Shown here one piece after another: positions 52,214-60,772 of a DNA stretch of 64,000 nt. Below the pieces are notes generated by a model that was not told the DNA's origin, ran no database searches, and saw only the letters and a list, made by a program, of their open reading frames with translations. Both the position numbers and the translations under genes were made by a program. The stretch comes from Pseudoteredinibacter isoporae_A (lineage in GTDB: Bacteria; Pseudomonadota; Gammaproteobacteria; Pseudomonadales; Cellvibrionaceae). Every line of letters starts with the position of its first letter. The stretch's first letter is position 1. The stretch covers positions 310,001 through 374,000 of the forward strand of contig NZ_BAABWJ010000003.1 of NCBI RefSeq assembly GCF_040372805.1, given 5' to 3'.

Positions 52214-52588
52214 ATGAATTTGAATCAAGTCACTGTCGCTGCCCATGATTTACCTAAATCAGTGGCGTTCTATCAGACACTTGGTTTAACGCTGATCGTC
52301 GATACTCCGCATTACGCTCGCTTTGAATGTCCCGATGGTGAATCAACATTTTCGCTGCACAAAGTCGATCAAAAGCCACCCATCAATGACACCATCATTT
52401 ACTTTGAATGCCAGCAACTTGATCATGAATACCGACGCTTGCTGAGTGCAGGCATTGAATTTATTCAAGAACCCACAGACCAACGTTGGCTCTGGCGCGA
52501 GGCTCGGCTTTACGACCCAAGTGATAATCAAATTTGTTTGTTCTGGGGTGGAGAGAATCGCAAAAATCCGCCGTGGCGGGTAAACTGA
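52214..52588 (+). CDS. VOC-superfamily (glyoxalase/bleomycin resistance-like) protein
   Basis: A 124-residue single VOC domain unit. It begins NLNQVTVAAHDLPKSVAFYQTLGL, the classical first beta-alpha-beta unit. The second unit ends ARLYDPSDNQICLFWGGENR, with an Asp-Pro-x-Gly-like turn. His and Glu at typical metal positions are only partly evident, so activity is uncertain. The longer open frame overlaps moaB; the ATG at 52214 with GAGGG upstream is preferred. Its place in the molybdenum-cofactor run may be incidental. Confidence 0.85.
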   Translation: MNLNQVTVAAHDLPKSVAFYQTLGLTLIVDTPHYARFECPDGESTFSLHKVDQKPPINDTIIYFECQQLDHEYRRLLSAGIEFIQEPTDQRWLWREARLYDPSDNQICLFWGGENRKNPPWRVN

Positions 52589-52639
52589 TCCGCGTTACGG
52601 GAAACGCTTCCCGATTGAATTGAAAACAACGAGACACCC

Positions 52640-52933
52640 ATGGACAAGCAAACTCAAACCGAACTTGAAGCGGCGACATTCCGCCGTCTGCTCAAACATT
52701 TAGATGAACGCAAAGACGTACAAAACATAGACCTTATGATCCTTGCGGGATTTTGCCGTAATTGCCTGGGCAAATGGTATAAAGCGGCCGCCGATGAGCG
52801 GGACATCGAATTGGATGCCGAACAAGCGCGAGACATTGTCTACGGTATGCCCTATGCTGAGTGGAAGGCCAATCATCAGCAAGACGCAACGCCCGAACAA
52901 CTGGCGGCTTTTGCTAAACTGCAAAACAAGTAG
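52640..52933 (+). CDS. DUF1244-family protein
   Basis: A 97-residue protein matching the DUF1244 family: TFRRLLKHLDERKDVQNIDLMILAGFCRNCLG at residues 14-45 and VYGMPYAEWKANHQ. The CRNCLGKWY motif has two Cys and could bind metal or form a disulphide. The family is small, helical, widespread in proteobacteria and without known function. It lies 51 bases after the VOC gene and 25 before the MOSC gene, in the same direction. Confidence 0.9.
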   Translation: MDKQTQTELEAATFRRLLKHLDERKDVQNIDLMILAGFCRNCLGKWYKAAADERDIELDAEQARDIVYGMPYAEWKANHQQDATPEQLAAFAKLQNK

Positions 52934-52958
52934 ACCCCTCCGGCAATAAGGAAAGTGC

Positions 52959-53831
52959 ATGCCACGCGTTAGAGTCACCGACATTTTTATTTACCCGGTT
53001 AAATCCCTGCGTGGCATTGCCTTGAGTCAATCCAGCCTGACGTATACGGGCCTATTGCACGACCGACGCTGGATGATTGTTCGTGCAGACAATGGACAAT
53101 TTGTTACTCAGAGACAACTGCCCACGATGTGCCTGATCCGAACGGGCATCGACGAACATTACCTCAGTTTGAAAAGTCCGTCGTTAATGCCGGAAAAACC
53201 GGAGATCCTCATTCCCTTCGAGCTGCCTCTGGAAAACGAAATGAAAGCCCAGGTCTGGCGTGACGAATGCCGAGTTCTGGATGCCGGGGATGAAGCGGGT
53301 GACTGGCTTACCGACGCACTAAAAAGCCCGAAGCCTCTGCGCTTGGTTGCCATGGCACCAGACTTCAAACGCCTGCAGAGCCAGACCGACCGTTTTGGTG
53401 AGCAGGCCGCTATCTTTGCCGATGCCGCCCCCTACCTCATCGCAAACCGCGACTCACTTGAGGTTCTGAACCAGCGACTCGCCGCTGAGGACAAAGCCAT
53501 CGCCCGCATCGAGCAGTTCCGCCCGAATATTGTTGTGGCAGGTCTCGAGCCCTTTAGTGAGCACGACTATAAACGCCTGCACAGTTCCGGCGGCGAATAC
53601 ACCCTGCAGCTGCACGATCGCTGCGAGCGTTGTACCATGATTGGCATCAATCCCGATACCGCCGAAAAATACGCCGAGCATGAGCCCTATCGTACCTTGG
53701 CACTCTTCAATGCTATGCCCGATAAACCCCAGGCCGCCGCCTTTGGTGAAAATGCCAGCCTGCTGCGTGGGGACGGCCAGAATATTGGCGTCGGGGACTG
53801 GCTATCTATTGACCGGGAACTGGAAGAATAA
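52959..53831 (+). CDS. MOSC-domain protein, YcbX/mARC-like
   Basis: A 290-residue protein with an N-terminal MOSC beta barrel (VTDIFIYPVKSLRGIALSQS) and a C-terminal MOSC domain. Cys222 and Cys225 in DRCERCTMIGINPDT; one corresponds to the molybdenum-ligating Cys of mARC and YcbX. RPNIVVAG precedes it as in those proteins. The 2Fe-2S ferredoxin domain that ends E. coli YcbX is absent, so electrons would come from a separate protein. Relatives reduce N-hydroxylated bases and sulfoxides. Its place next to moaA, moaB and mobA supports a molybdoenzyme. Last gene of the run. Confidence 0.88.
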   Translation: MPRVRVTDIFIYPVKSLRGIALSQSSLTYTGLLHDRRWMIVRADNGQFVTQRQLPTMCLIRTGIDEHYLSLKSPSLMPEKPEILIPFELPLENEMKAQVWRDECRVLDAGDEAGDWLTDALKSPKPLRLVAMAPDFKRLQSQTDRFGEQAAIFADAAPYLIANRDSLEVLNQRLAAEDKAIARIEQFRPNIVVAGLEPFSEHDYKRLHSSGGEYTLQLHDRCERCTMIGINPDTAEKYAEHEPYRTLALFNAMPDKPQAAAFGENASLLRGDGQNIGVGDWLSIDRELEE

Positions 53832-53963
53832 GCAACCCTAATAGGGTATATACGCCCCCACCTTTCTATCGTAATCTGCCTGCCACTGTGAACAGATCTG
53901 CCATTTCGGGGCTTAGCCCTTGGCACTGCACAGCGCTGCTGTGTTGTAGACGAGGAGAACATA

Positions 53964-55379
53964 ATGAGCAAGTTACACGACAAGTTTTACATCAATGGCC
54001 AATGGCAAAATGCCCAAGGTGAGGGTCGTCACGATGTGATCCACCCCGCGACGGAAGAAGTGGTCGCGACGGTTGCCCTGGGTAATCAGGATGATGTCGA
54101 TGCAGCGGTCAGCGCTGCCCGCGCCGCCTTTGATAGCTGGAGTACCAGCAGCGCCGAATTCCGCGCCGACTTGATCCGCAAAGCCGCTGCCCGCTTGCGC
54201 GAGCGCCGTGAAGAGTTGGTCAATGCCGTTTCCCAATCGATGGGTTGCCCTCCGCACATCACCCCATGGTTGCAAATTGACGGCCCTATCGGTGCCTTTG
54301 AAGGTTACGCCGATCGCTGTGCAGATATGGAAAAAGCGAAAGAGGTGAACAATTCCCTGGTGGTTAAAGAAGCGGCCGGCGTCTGCGGTTTCATTAATCC
54401 CTGGAACTACCCGCTGAATCAATTGATGGGCAAGATTGCTCCAGCATTGGCCGCCGGCTGCACCATGGTGGTTAAGCCTTCCGAGCAAACCCCGTTGCAA
54501 GACATTATCGTGGCGGAAGTACTCGACGAAGTCGGTTTCCCTGACGGCGTGTTCAACCTGGTCATCGGACTGGGTCACGAAGTAGGCGCAGCACTGTCCA
54601 GTCACCCGGAAGTGGACGTGGTTTCCTTCACCGGCTCCACCCGCGCAGGCATTCTCGTCGCCGAAGCGGCCGCTCCAACCGTAAAACGCGTTACGCAGGA
54701 ACTGGGAGGCAAATCCGCTTTTATCATTACTGACGATGCCGATTTGGACGCGGCTGTTCGCTGTGGTGTCGACGATGTGATGATCAACACCGGCCAGACC
54801 TGTATCGCTCTCACGCGTATGCTGGTGCCTGCCAGCCGCTATGAAGAAGCTACCCAGATCGCCAAGAACTACACAGAAACCCTTAAGGTCGGTTACGACG
54901 ATGACGCGGTGTACGTTGGTCCAATGTCTTCGGCACGTCAGCGTGATACCGTTCAGCGTTATATCGAAATTGGCATGGAAGAGGCCACTCTGTTGACGGG
55001 TGGACTGGGTGCTCCAGAAGGCCTGGAGAAGGGTTTTTATGTCAAACCGACCATTTTCTCCGACGTTAATAACGATATGCGTATCGCCCGTGAAGAGATC
55101 TTTGGCCCGGTACTGGTCATGATTCCATATCAGGACCTGGATGAGGCAGTGGCCATCGCCAACGACACGCCGTACGGCCTCTCCAGCGGCGTATACGCCA
55201 AAACCAAGGAAGACGGCATTGCGATTGCCCGTCGTTTACGGGCGGGTCAGTGCTACGTTAACGGCGGTGACTACAACTACGACGCGCCATTCGGCGGCTA
55301 CAAGCAGTCCGGCAATGGCCGTGAGTGGGGTGATGAGGGCTTGCACGAGTTTATCGAGATCAAAGCCATCCAACTGTAA
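53964..55379 (+). CDS. NAD(P)-dependent aldehyde dehydrogenase
   Basis: A 471-residue aldehyde dehydrogenase. Catalytic Cys280 is in NTGQTCIALTRM, general-base Glu246 in TQELGGKSAF, and the cofactor loop is FTGSTRAGI. NPWNYPLNQLMGKIAPALAAG is well conserved. It is closest to broad-substrate aldehyde dehydrogenases such as those used on medium-chain or aromatic aldehydes; the substrate cannot be assigned. A good ribosome site (GAGGAG) lies 9 bases before the ATG. Single gene with its own terminator. Confidence 0.93.
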   Translation: MSKLHDKFYINGQWQNAQGEGRHDVIHPATEEVVATVALGNQDDVDAAVSAARAAFDSWSTSSAEFRADLIRKAAARLRERREELVNAVSQSMGCPPHITPWLQIDGPIGAFEGYADRCADMEKAKEVNNSLVVKEAAGVCGFINPWNYPLNQLMGKIAPALAAGCTMVVKPSEQTPLQDIIVAEVLDEVGFPDGVFNLVIGLGHEVGAALSSHPEVDVVSFTGSTRAGILVAEAAAPTVKRVTQELGGKSAFIITDDADLDAAVRCGVDDVMINTGQTCIALTRMLVPASRYEEATQIAKNYTETLKVGYDDDAVYVGPMSSARQRDTVQRYIEIGMEEATLLTGGLGAPEGLEKGFYVKPTIFSDVNNDMRIAREEIFGPVLVMIPYQDLDEAVAIANDTPYGLSSGVYAKTKEDGIAIARRLRAGQCYVNGGDYNYDAPFGGYKQSGNGREWGDEGLHEFIEIKAIQL

Positions 55380-55396
55380 TTCGACTCGTTCCTCTG

Positions 55397-55430
55397 GCCC
55401 GCAGACTCCAGTCTGCGGGCTCTCTTTCTC
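55397..55430 (+). terminator. Terminator of the aldehyde dehydrogenase gene
   Basis: GCCCGCAGAC (55397-55406) and GTCTGCGGGC (55411-55420) form a 10-bp stem with a TCCA loop. TCTCTTTCTCTTCC follows on the plus strand, 17 bases after the stop. Confidence 0.8.
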
Positions 55431-55573
55431 TTCCTATCTCGCTTTCTGTTCGCCCACGGGCTCATACTTTTGGCTCCTTTACTGATCTCGGTGAGGGCAA
55501 GCGCGCTCCAGCAATGTTAAAATCCTCCTGACTCTCGTGCTTTTCAAAACCGGCCGACCTTAGGAATCTGACT

Positions 55574-56539
55574 ATGCACCATACGCTTGTAATCTACGCT
55601 GGCGGTACCATTGGCATGGCCCCAGGGCCTGACGGCTTATCCCCAAATGATGAGCTTGAAAGCAATTTGCGCCACGCATTGGCCTCACATGAACAAATGG
55701 CCGATTTCGACTTTCTGAGTCTGCAACCCCTGATCGACAGCTCAGATGCGACCCCCAGTGATTGGCAGCGCTTGGCAAACACGATTAATCAGTACAGCGA
55801 TTATCGCTCTTACATCATTCTCCATGGCACCGATACGATGGCGTTTTCCGCAGCAGCGCTGTCCTACATGTTTGCGGGCAGCGACAAGGCCATTATTTTT
55901 ACCGGCTCACAAGTACCGCTGTTATTGCCCGACAATGATGCCGTGGACAATTTCATCGGTGCCCTGCGGAGTCGTGACGCCGGCTTCTCAGGAGTCGGGC
56001 TCTATTTCGGTGGTGAGCTGCTCCCTGCCAACCGCTGCCACAAGACCAGCAGTCGAGATTTTCGTGCTTTTATCAATGACAACGGCAAGGGGCAGGCCCC
56101 GGACGAACCGTTTCAATATGAAGGCACAATCTCCGCCGAGCAACACGACAGCGTTACGATCATTTATTTCTATCCCGGCATCAGTGCACAGAACATACAG
56201 CACAACCTGGCGTCCGAGAATCTGAAATTAGTTTTGTTGCTGAGCTTTGGGGCGGGTAATATACCTGCCGCTGATTCGGCCCTGGTAAGCGAGCTTGAGC
56301 GCGCTAAGGAAAGAGGCATTTGCCTGTTTAATATCAGCCAATGTCGTCACGGCGGCGTACAACAGGATTGCTATGCCACCGGCAGTGTACTTAGCCGTTG
56401 CGGTGTCCGACACGCTGGAGATATTAATTTGGAGGCCGCCTTTGCCAAAGCACATATTCTCTTGGCCCAAGGCTTGAAAGGTGATGCTTTGGGTGACGCT
56501 ATGTGCAAAAACCTGGCCGGAGAGATAAGCAGCGAGTAA
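55574..56539 (+). CDS. Asparaginase, cytoplasmic type I-like
   Basis: A 321-residue L-asparaginase-family protein converting asparagine to aspartate and ammonia. The first active-site motif is YAGGTIGM with Thr12; the second is ILHGTDTMAFSAAALSY with Thr86 and Asp87. There is no signal peptide, so it is likely cytoplasmic, as in AnsA. It diverges from AnsA in the middle, so glutamine or another amide is possible. The class V aminotransferase gene follows after 54 bases and may be in the same transcript. Confidence 0.9.
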   Translation: MHHTLVIYAGGTIGMAPGPDGLSPNDELESNLRHALASHEQMADFDFLSLQPLIDSSDATPSDWQRLANTINQYSDYRSYIILHGTDTMAFSAAALSYMFAGSDKAIIFTGSQVPLLLPDNDAVDNFIGALRSRDAGFSGVGLYFGGELLPANRCHKTSSRDFRAFINDNGKGQAPDEPFQYEGTISAEQHDSVTIIYFYPGISAQNIQHNLASENLKLVLLLSFGAGNIPAADSALVSELERAKERGICLFNISQCRHGGVQQDCYATGSVLSRCGVRHAGDINLEAAFAKAHILLAQGLKGDALGDAMCKNLAGEISSE

Positions 56540-56593
56540 ACAAGCTGCCAGAAAATCGAAACATCAAGTAAGAAAAATACAATAGGAATCACC

Positions 56594-57781
56594 ATGGCAA
56601 CACCTTTTTACCCACCACAAAGAACCCTGATGGGCCCAGGCCCTTCAGATGTTAGCCCACGTGTCCTGGCCGCACTGGGCCGCCCAACCATCGGACATCT
56701 GGACCCTGAATTCGTGACCCTGATGGACGAAATCAAAGGCTTGTTGCAAATGGCCTTTCAAACCGACAATCAGTTAACCATCCCGATCTCAGCCCCCGGG
56801 TCAGCTGGAATGGAAGCCTGCTTCGTTAACTTGCTAGCCCCTGGAGATAAAGCCATCGTCTGTCAGAACGGCGTGTTCGGCGCTCGAATGAAAGAGAATG
56901 TCGAGCGCTGTGGTGCGACGTCTATCATGGTTGAAGATGATTGGGGCACTCCAGTCAGCATCGACAAGGTTAAAGCCGCTTTTGCCGAACACCCGGACAC
57001 CAAGGTTCTGGCTTTTGTTCACGCAGAAACCTCTACCGGTGTTGAGAGTGATGCCGCAGCGCTGTGTAAAATTGCTGCCGACAATGACGCCTTGAGCATT
57101 ATGGATGCGGTAACTTCATTAGGCGGCATCGAACTGAAAGTCGATGAGTGGGGCGCGGACGCCGTCTATTCCGGCTCGCAGAAATGCTTGTCCTGTGTGC
57201 CGGGTATTTCACCAGTAACCTTCAGCCCGAAGGCGGTCGACGCCATTAACAACCGTCAACATAAGGTACAAAGCTGGTTCCTGGATATGCAACTGGTAAT
57301 GGGTTACTGGGGTGGTGACAGCAAACGTGCTTACCATCACACCGCCCCCGTGAATGCGATGTACGCACTGCATGAATCGTTGCTCATGCTCGAAGAAGAA
57401 GGTCTGGACTTGGCCTTCGAACGCCATATGTTCCATCACGAAGCCTTGGTGAAAGGCTTGGAAGCCATGGGCTTGAATATGCTCGTTGATCACAGCTGTC
57501 GTTTGCCACAACTGAACTTGGTTCAGATTCCAGAAGGCATCGAAGACGCTGCTGTACGTTCTGCACTGCTATCACAATACGATCTGGAAATTGGTGCCGG
57601 CCTGGGCGCATTTGCGGGCAAAGCCTGGCGTATCGGTTTGATGGGCCAAGCCTGTTATCAGGAGAATGTGTTGCTGTGCTTAAGCGCACTGGACAATGTC
57701 CTGGCGGCTCAAGGTGCTACGCATGAACGCGGTTCTGCTGTCGCCGCCGCCATGGCGCATTACGATACCGTGCAACAATAG
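56594..57781 (+). CDS. Class V aminotransferase, alanine/serine--glyoxylate type
   Basis: A 395-residue PLP enzyme. It starts LMGPGPSDVSPRVLAALGRPTIGHLDPEF, seen at residues 12-40, the standard start of alanine-glyoxylate and serine-glyoxylate aminotransferases. The PLP Lys is Lys197 in SGSQKCLSC. The C-terminal GLGAFAGKAWRIGLMGQA holds the Arg that binds the substrate carboxylate. It probably makes glycine from glyoxylate. It is followed by a strong terminator. Upstream is the asparaginase gene. Confidence 0.92.
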   Translation: MATPFYPPQRTLMGPGPSDVSPRVLAALGRPTIGHLDPEFVTLMDEIKGLLQMAFQTDNQLTIPISAPGSAGMEACFVNLLAPGDKAIVCQNGVFGARMKENVERCGATSIMVEDDWGTPVSIDKVKAAFAEHPDTKVLAFVHAETSTGVESDAAALCKIAADNDALSIMDAVTSLGGIELKVDEWGADAVYSGSQKCLSCVPGISPVTFSPKAVDAINNRQHKVQSWFLDMQLVMGYWGGDSKRAYHHTAPVNAMYALHESLLMLEEEGLDLAFERHMFHHEALVKGLEAMGLNMLVDHSCRLPQLNLVQIPEGIEDAAVRSALLSQYDLEIGAGLGAFAGKAWRIGLMGQACYQENVLLCLSALDNVLAAQGATHERGSAVAAAMAHYDTVQQ

Positions 57782-57799
57782 GTCTCGGTCGTCAGAAAC

Positions 57800-57840
57800 A
57801 CGCAAAAAGCCCCGAACAATTTGCCGGGGTTTTTTGCGTG
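57800..57840. terminator. Terminator between the aminotransferase and thiolase genes
   Basis: CACGCAAAAAGCCCCG and CGGGGTTTTTTGCGTG pair with one G-T position around 9 bases. The GCCCCG/CGGGG core with T run suits termination on the plus strand; the A run on the left serves the convergent gene. Confidence 0.85.
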
Positions 57841-57870
57841 TAATTAATCACTGTTTTACTGCGATGACGG

Positions 57871-59097
57871 TTAACGCCCCACAACAAAACTCGCCGTTGT
57901 TGTCGCACTGCCACCGATATTTAACGTCGCAATATTTTTAGCGCCGACAACTTGGTAACTTTCTGCTTGGTGGCAAGCCTGTTTATAAGCATCTAACATC
58001 ATCCGCACGCCGGTTGCACCAACGGGATGTCCGAGGCCGATTAGACCGCCGCTCGGATTAATCGGCAAACGTCCTCCCAAGGTAATATCACCCGCTTCAA
58101 TCGCCTTCCAGGATTCTCCTGGGGCCGTAATGCCGAAATGGTCAATGGCCATATATTCCGTCATGGCAAAGCAATCGTGAGTCTCAATGGCGTCGATGTG
58201 ATCCAATTCGACGTTCGCTCGCTTGAAGGCCTGTTGAATTGCCTGGTTGACGTGAGGAAACACCAAGGGCTGTTCAGCGCTGGCGGAAATCTTATCGGCG
58301 TAAGCGATACCTGCAGTAGTGTGTCCCCAACCTTTGATTCGGGGGATAGAATCCAGGTCCAGGCCATGACGTTTTGCGTAGTCTTCTGCAAACGGTTTGG
58401 ATGCTAAAAATACAACCGCAGCGCCATCCGTAATTTGCCCGCAATCATTACGACGAACACGGCCACTGATAATTGGATTTAACTCATCATCTTCACTGAA
58501 CGCACCGTCAGCAAATTCCCAGGCACGCGATTGAGAATTGGGATTTAACTTGGCATTGTCGTAATTGATTCGCGCGATTTCCCCAAGATGAGCATAGTCA
58601 ATGCCGTAGCGCTTTTCATACTCCAGGGTCAACTCACTGAACATATGCGGCCACATAAACGTGACGCCCTCACCTTCGTGGCCCGTCCATGCGGCGGAAC
58701 CGAGATATTCTGCGCCCTTATCGCCCGGCACATTACGCATATACTCCACGCCCAGCACACAGGCGCTCTCGTAACGGCCGGATTCAATATCGGCCATTGC
58801 CGCGAGAATGGCCATACTGCCAGATGCGCAGGCCGCCTCATGCCGGGAAATCGGCAGGCCGCGAAATTCGGGAATTTTTTGCGCCAGAACGCCACCCAAC
58901 ATCCCCTGCCCACAAAACAGCTCGCCGACGAAGTTTCCGACATGTGCACACTGAATCTCTTGCGCGTCCAGCTGACTGACACCCAGGCCATTGCGAACGA
59001 CCTCTTCCATCATGTCGCCAATTTCCAAGCCCTGTCGGGACCAGTTACGGGCAAAGTCACTCTGCGCTCCACCTAAAATAAACACGTCATTTGGCAT
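57871..59097 (-). CDS. Thiolase, SCP2-type acetyl-CoA acyltransferase
   Basis: A 408-residue thiolase-fold protein. The nucleophile Cys90 is in EAACASGSMAIL. The His of THDCF replaces the usual NEAF region, as in SCP2/SCP-x thiolases. The C-terminal GLGHPVGATGVRM is present. The CxG loop of degradative thiolases, with its second Cys, reads NIGGSATTTASFV here, so a second catalytic Cys is not visible. Such proteins cleave or form beta-ketoacyl-CoA, often in sterol or branched fatty acid breakdown. No partner DUF35 OB-fold gene is adjacent. The ATG has a GGAGAT site. Confidence 0.88.
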   Translation of the reverse strand: MPNDVFILGGAQSDFARNWSRQGLEIGDMMEEVVRNGLGVSQLDAQEIQCAHVGNFVGELFCGQGMLGGVLAQKIPEFRGLPISRHEAACASGSMAILAAMADIESGRYESACVLGVEYMRNVPGDKGAEYLGSAAWTGHEGEGVTFMWPHMFSELTLEYEKRYGIDYAHLGEIARINYDNAKLNPNSQSRAWEFADGAFSEDDELNPIISGRVRRNDCGQITDGAAVVFLASKPFAEDYAKRHGLDLDSIPRIKGWGHTTAGIAYADKISASAEQPLVFPHVNQAIQQAFKRANVELDHIDAIETHDCFAMTEYMAIDHFGITAPGESWKAIEAGDITLGGRLPINPSGGLIGLGHPVGATGVRMMLDAYKQACHQAESYQVVGAKNIATLNIGGSATTTASFVVGR

Positions 59098-59235
59098 ATG
59101 GCATCTCCGGATCGCTTCACCCTGCTGGGCTGATAAAGGCTTTTATCGACTAACTTTTATTATGAGACTTAAGAGTATCGAAAAGCAGCCGTTCAGGCAA
59201 GCGCCGCCGGGCAACAAAATGAGGCATCCGCCGTA

Positions 59236-59691
59236 TTAGGACACGACCAGAGTCAAGGCATAGAGCAAGGCGTCTTCGCGACCGTTTTTGTGGCAAGGAT
59301 AATAATTCGGGCGACTGCCCAGTTGATGGAAACCTAACTTCTCGTAGAGCGCAATAGCCGCGGTATTTGACGCGCGAACTTCCAGAAAGATCTCTCGAAT
59401 TTTTGGATCCAGGCGATCAATCAAATGCTGTAACAGCCGGGCTCCCATACCTCTTCCCTGCTGCTCGGGTGCGACGGAAATATTCAACAACTCAGCCTGA
59501 TCGGCAATTTGAGAGGCCACATAATACGCCACCAAATGACCATCAAGCTCCAATGCCGCAAGGAGATGACGTTCACAACTCAGGCGCTGAGCGAACTGAT
59601 TCACCGGCCAAGGGTGGCTGTGTGCCTTCTGCTCAATCTGAATTAGAGAGGCCAAATCACTTTCTAGAACCGGACGAATTGACTCAGGCAT
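59236..59691 (-). CDS. rimI: Ribosomal protein S18 alanine N-acetyltransferase
   Basis: RimI, 151 residues, a GNAT acetyltransferase. The acetyl-CoA-binding VAPEQQGRGMGARLL (RxxGxG/A type) and the C-terminal EVRASNTAAIALYEKLGFH are characteristic of RimI. It acetylates the N-terminal Ala of ribosomal protein S18. It starts 13 bases after the stop of a HolD-like gene, matching the holD-rimI order of E. coli, which supports both calls. Confidence 0.94.
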   Translation of the reverse strand: MPESIRPVLESDLASLIQIEQKAHSHPWPVNQFAQRLSCERHLLAALELDGHLVAYYVASQIADQAELLNISVAPEQQGRGMGARLLQHLIDRLDPKIREIFLEVRASNTAAIALYEKLGFHQLGSRPNYYPCHKNGREDALLYALTLVVS

Positions 59692-59704
59692 GTGTTTGAA
59701 GAAT

Positions 59705-60589
59705 TTATTCCGCGGGGGACATCAACGTTTGACGCATGGCACGCCAAGCCCTGGCTTTAAGCTGCGGTCGCTCTAGCATTTCGGCCAAACTCGGCATGGT
59801 AATCAACTGCTTGGCGGGCACCACGGTGGCCCCCGAAAGCTGCTCCGCCTGGATGACATGGCCAAAACCGCTATCCTCTTGCGGAACCATACCGCCAGGT
59901 AGCAAATGAAAGGCATCGTCACCCATTAGCCACCAGTGACTAACCGGGGAATCCAGCAACGTTTCCAGAAACGCTCCGAGCATTTCCCGAGCCGCTTCAG
60001 CCCCGATATCGGCCTGGGGCATATCAAACATCGGCCACTGCAGCACCTGTGCTTTCGACAGGTTCCCAAGCTTTAATCCATAAGCTTGCAGCATACTCAG
60101 CAAAAGCTTTTCAGTGGGCAGCGCTTTCTCACTATGGCGACTGTCGACCACCAATAAATCATCAAAACGCCAAACACTCAAACTGAAATTCAGCGCTTCA
60201 GTTGGGTGTACCTGGTCATTTTCTTCTGAGGAGACTTTACTTGCTTGTGTAGAACGGGGCTTTTTCGCTGTTTTGTCCGGTTCAAAGTCAGCCAACAACT
60301 CCGCTGCGCCAACCGCAGTATTTGCACGAGCTGCCGGAGCACTTCCCATTGATCCAGGGCCAACGGATTCACCGACCGCTGTCGACGCCTCAGATACATG
60401 CTGAAGAGTCGCTGCCTTGGACTGTAACTCCGCAGGCTGCGAAGTGATAGCCACAGGTTCCGGGGCAGCACTGAGCTCAACCGGCCACTCACACTCTTGA
60501 GGAGTCGGCGCATTAGGCAACAGACAGCGAGGCATATAGCTGTCGATTCCCATAGCGGAAAGATATTGGTGGCGAGTGGTTTCGAACAT
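59705..60589 (-). CDS. HolD-like protein (putative DNA polymerase III psi)
   Basis: A 294-residue protein. Residues 1-25 (TRHQYLSAMGIDSYMPRCLL) resemble the start of HolD, where a short LGI-x-W/Y-R motif binds the chi subunit. A disordered Ala/Ser/Pro/Glu-rich stretch follows to about residue 130. The C-terminal 150 residues (LSVWRFDDLLVVDSR, KLLLSMLQAYGL, HWWLMGDDAFHLLPG) are less like E. coli HolD (137 residues) but typical of longer Pseudomonas-type psi-like proteins. The gene is directly ahead of rimI, the usual holD position. The start at ATG 60589 drops 32 unlikely codons. The call is moderate. Confidence 0.6.
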   Translation of the reverse strand: MFETTRHQYLSAMGIDSYMPRCLLPNAPTPQECEWPVELSAAPEPVAITSQPAELQSKAATLQHVSEASTAVGESVGPGSMGSAPAARANTAVGAAELLADFEPDKTAKKPRSTQASKVSSEENDQVHPTEALNFSLSVWRFDDLLVVDSRHSEKALPTEKLLLSMLQAYGLKLGNLSKAQVLQWPMFDMPQADIGAEAAREMLGAFLETLLDSPVSHWWLMGDDAFHLLPGGMVPQEDSGFGHVIQAEQLSGATVVPAKQLITMPSLAEMLERPQLKARAWRAMRQTLMSPAE

Positions 60590-60744
60590 AATAGAACAGC
60601 TTGTTTTCGTGGCCTCCATTCTAACCTGATACGGGAACCGACGAAAACCTGCAAAACCCCGGCGAACAATCATACCGGGGCTCAAGGCATTGCTTGCGAT
60701 AATAACTCAGAGGCCATTAACTCAAAGGCGATAACAGCACGGAT

Positions 60745-60772
60745 AATCGTAGGCGCTTTTGCGCCTACGATT
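60745..60772. repeat. 12-bp perfect hairpin at the leuA 3' end
   Basis: AATCGTAGGCGC (60745-60756) and GCGCCTACGATT (60761-60772) form a perfect stem with a TTTT loop. Its outer end touches the last base of the leuA stop codon. No T run follows on either strand, so it is not a standard terminator. It may protect the mRNA 3' end. Confidence 0.7.
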
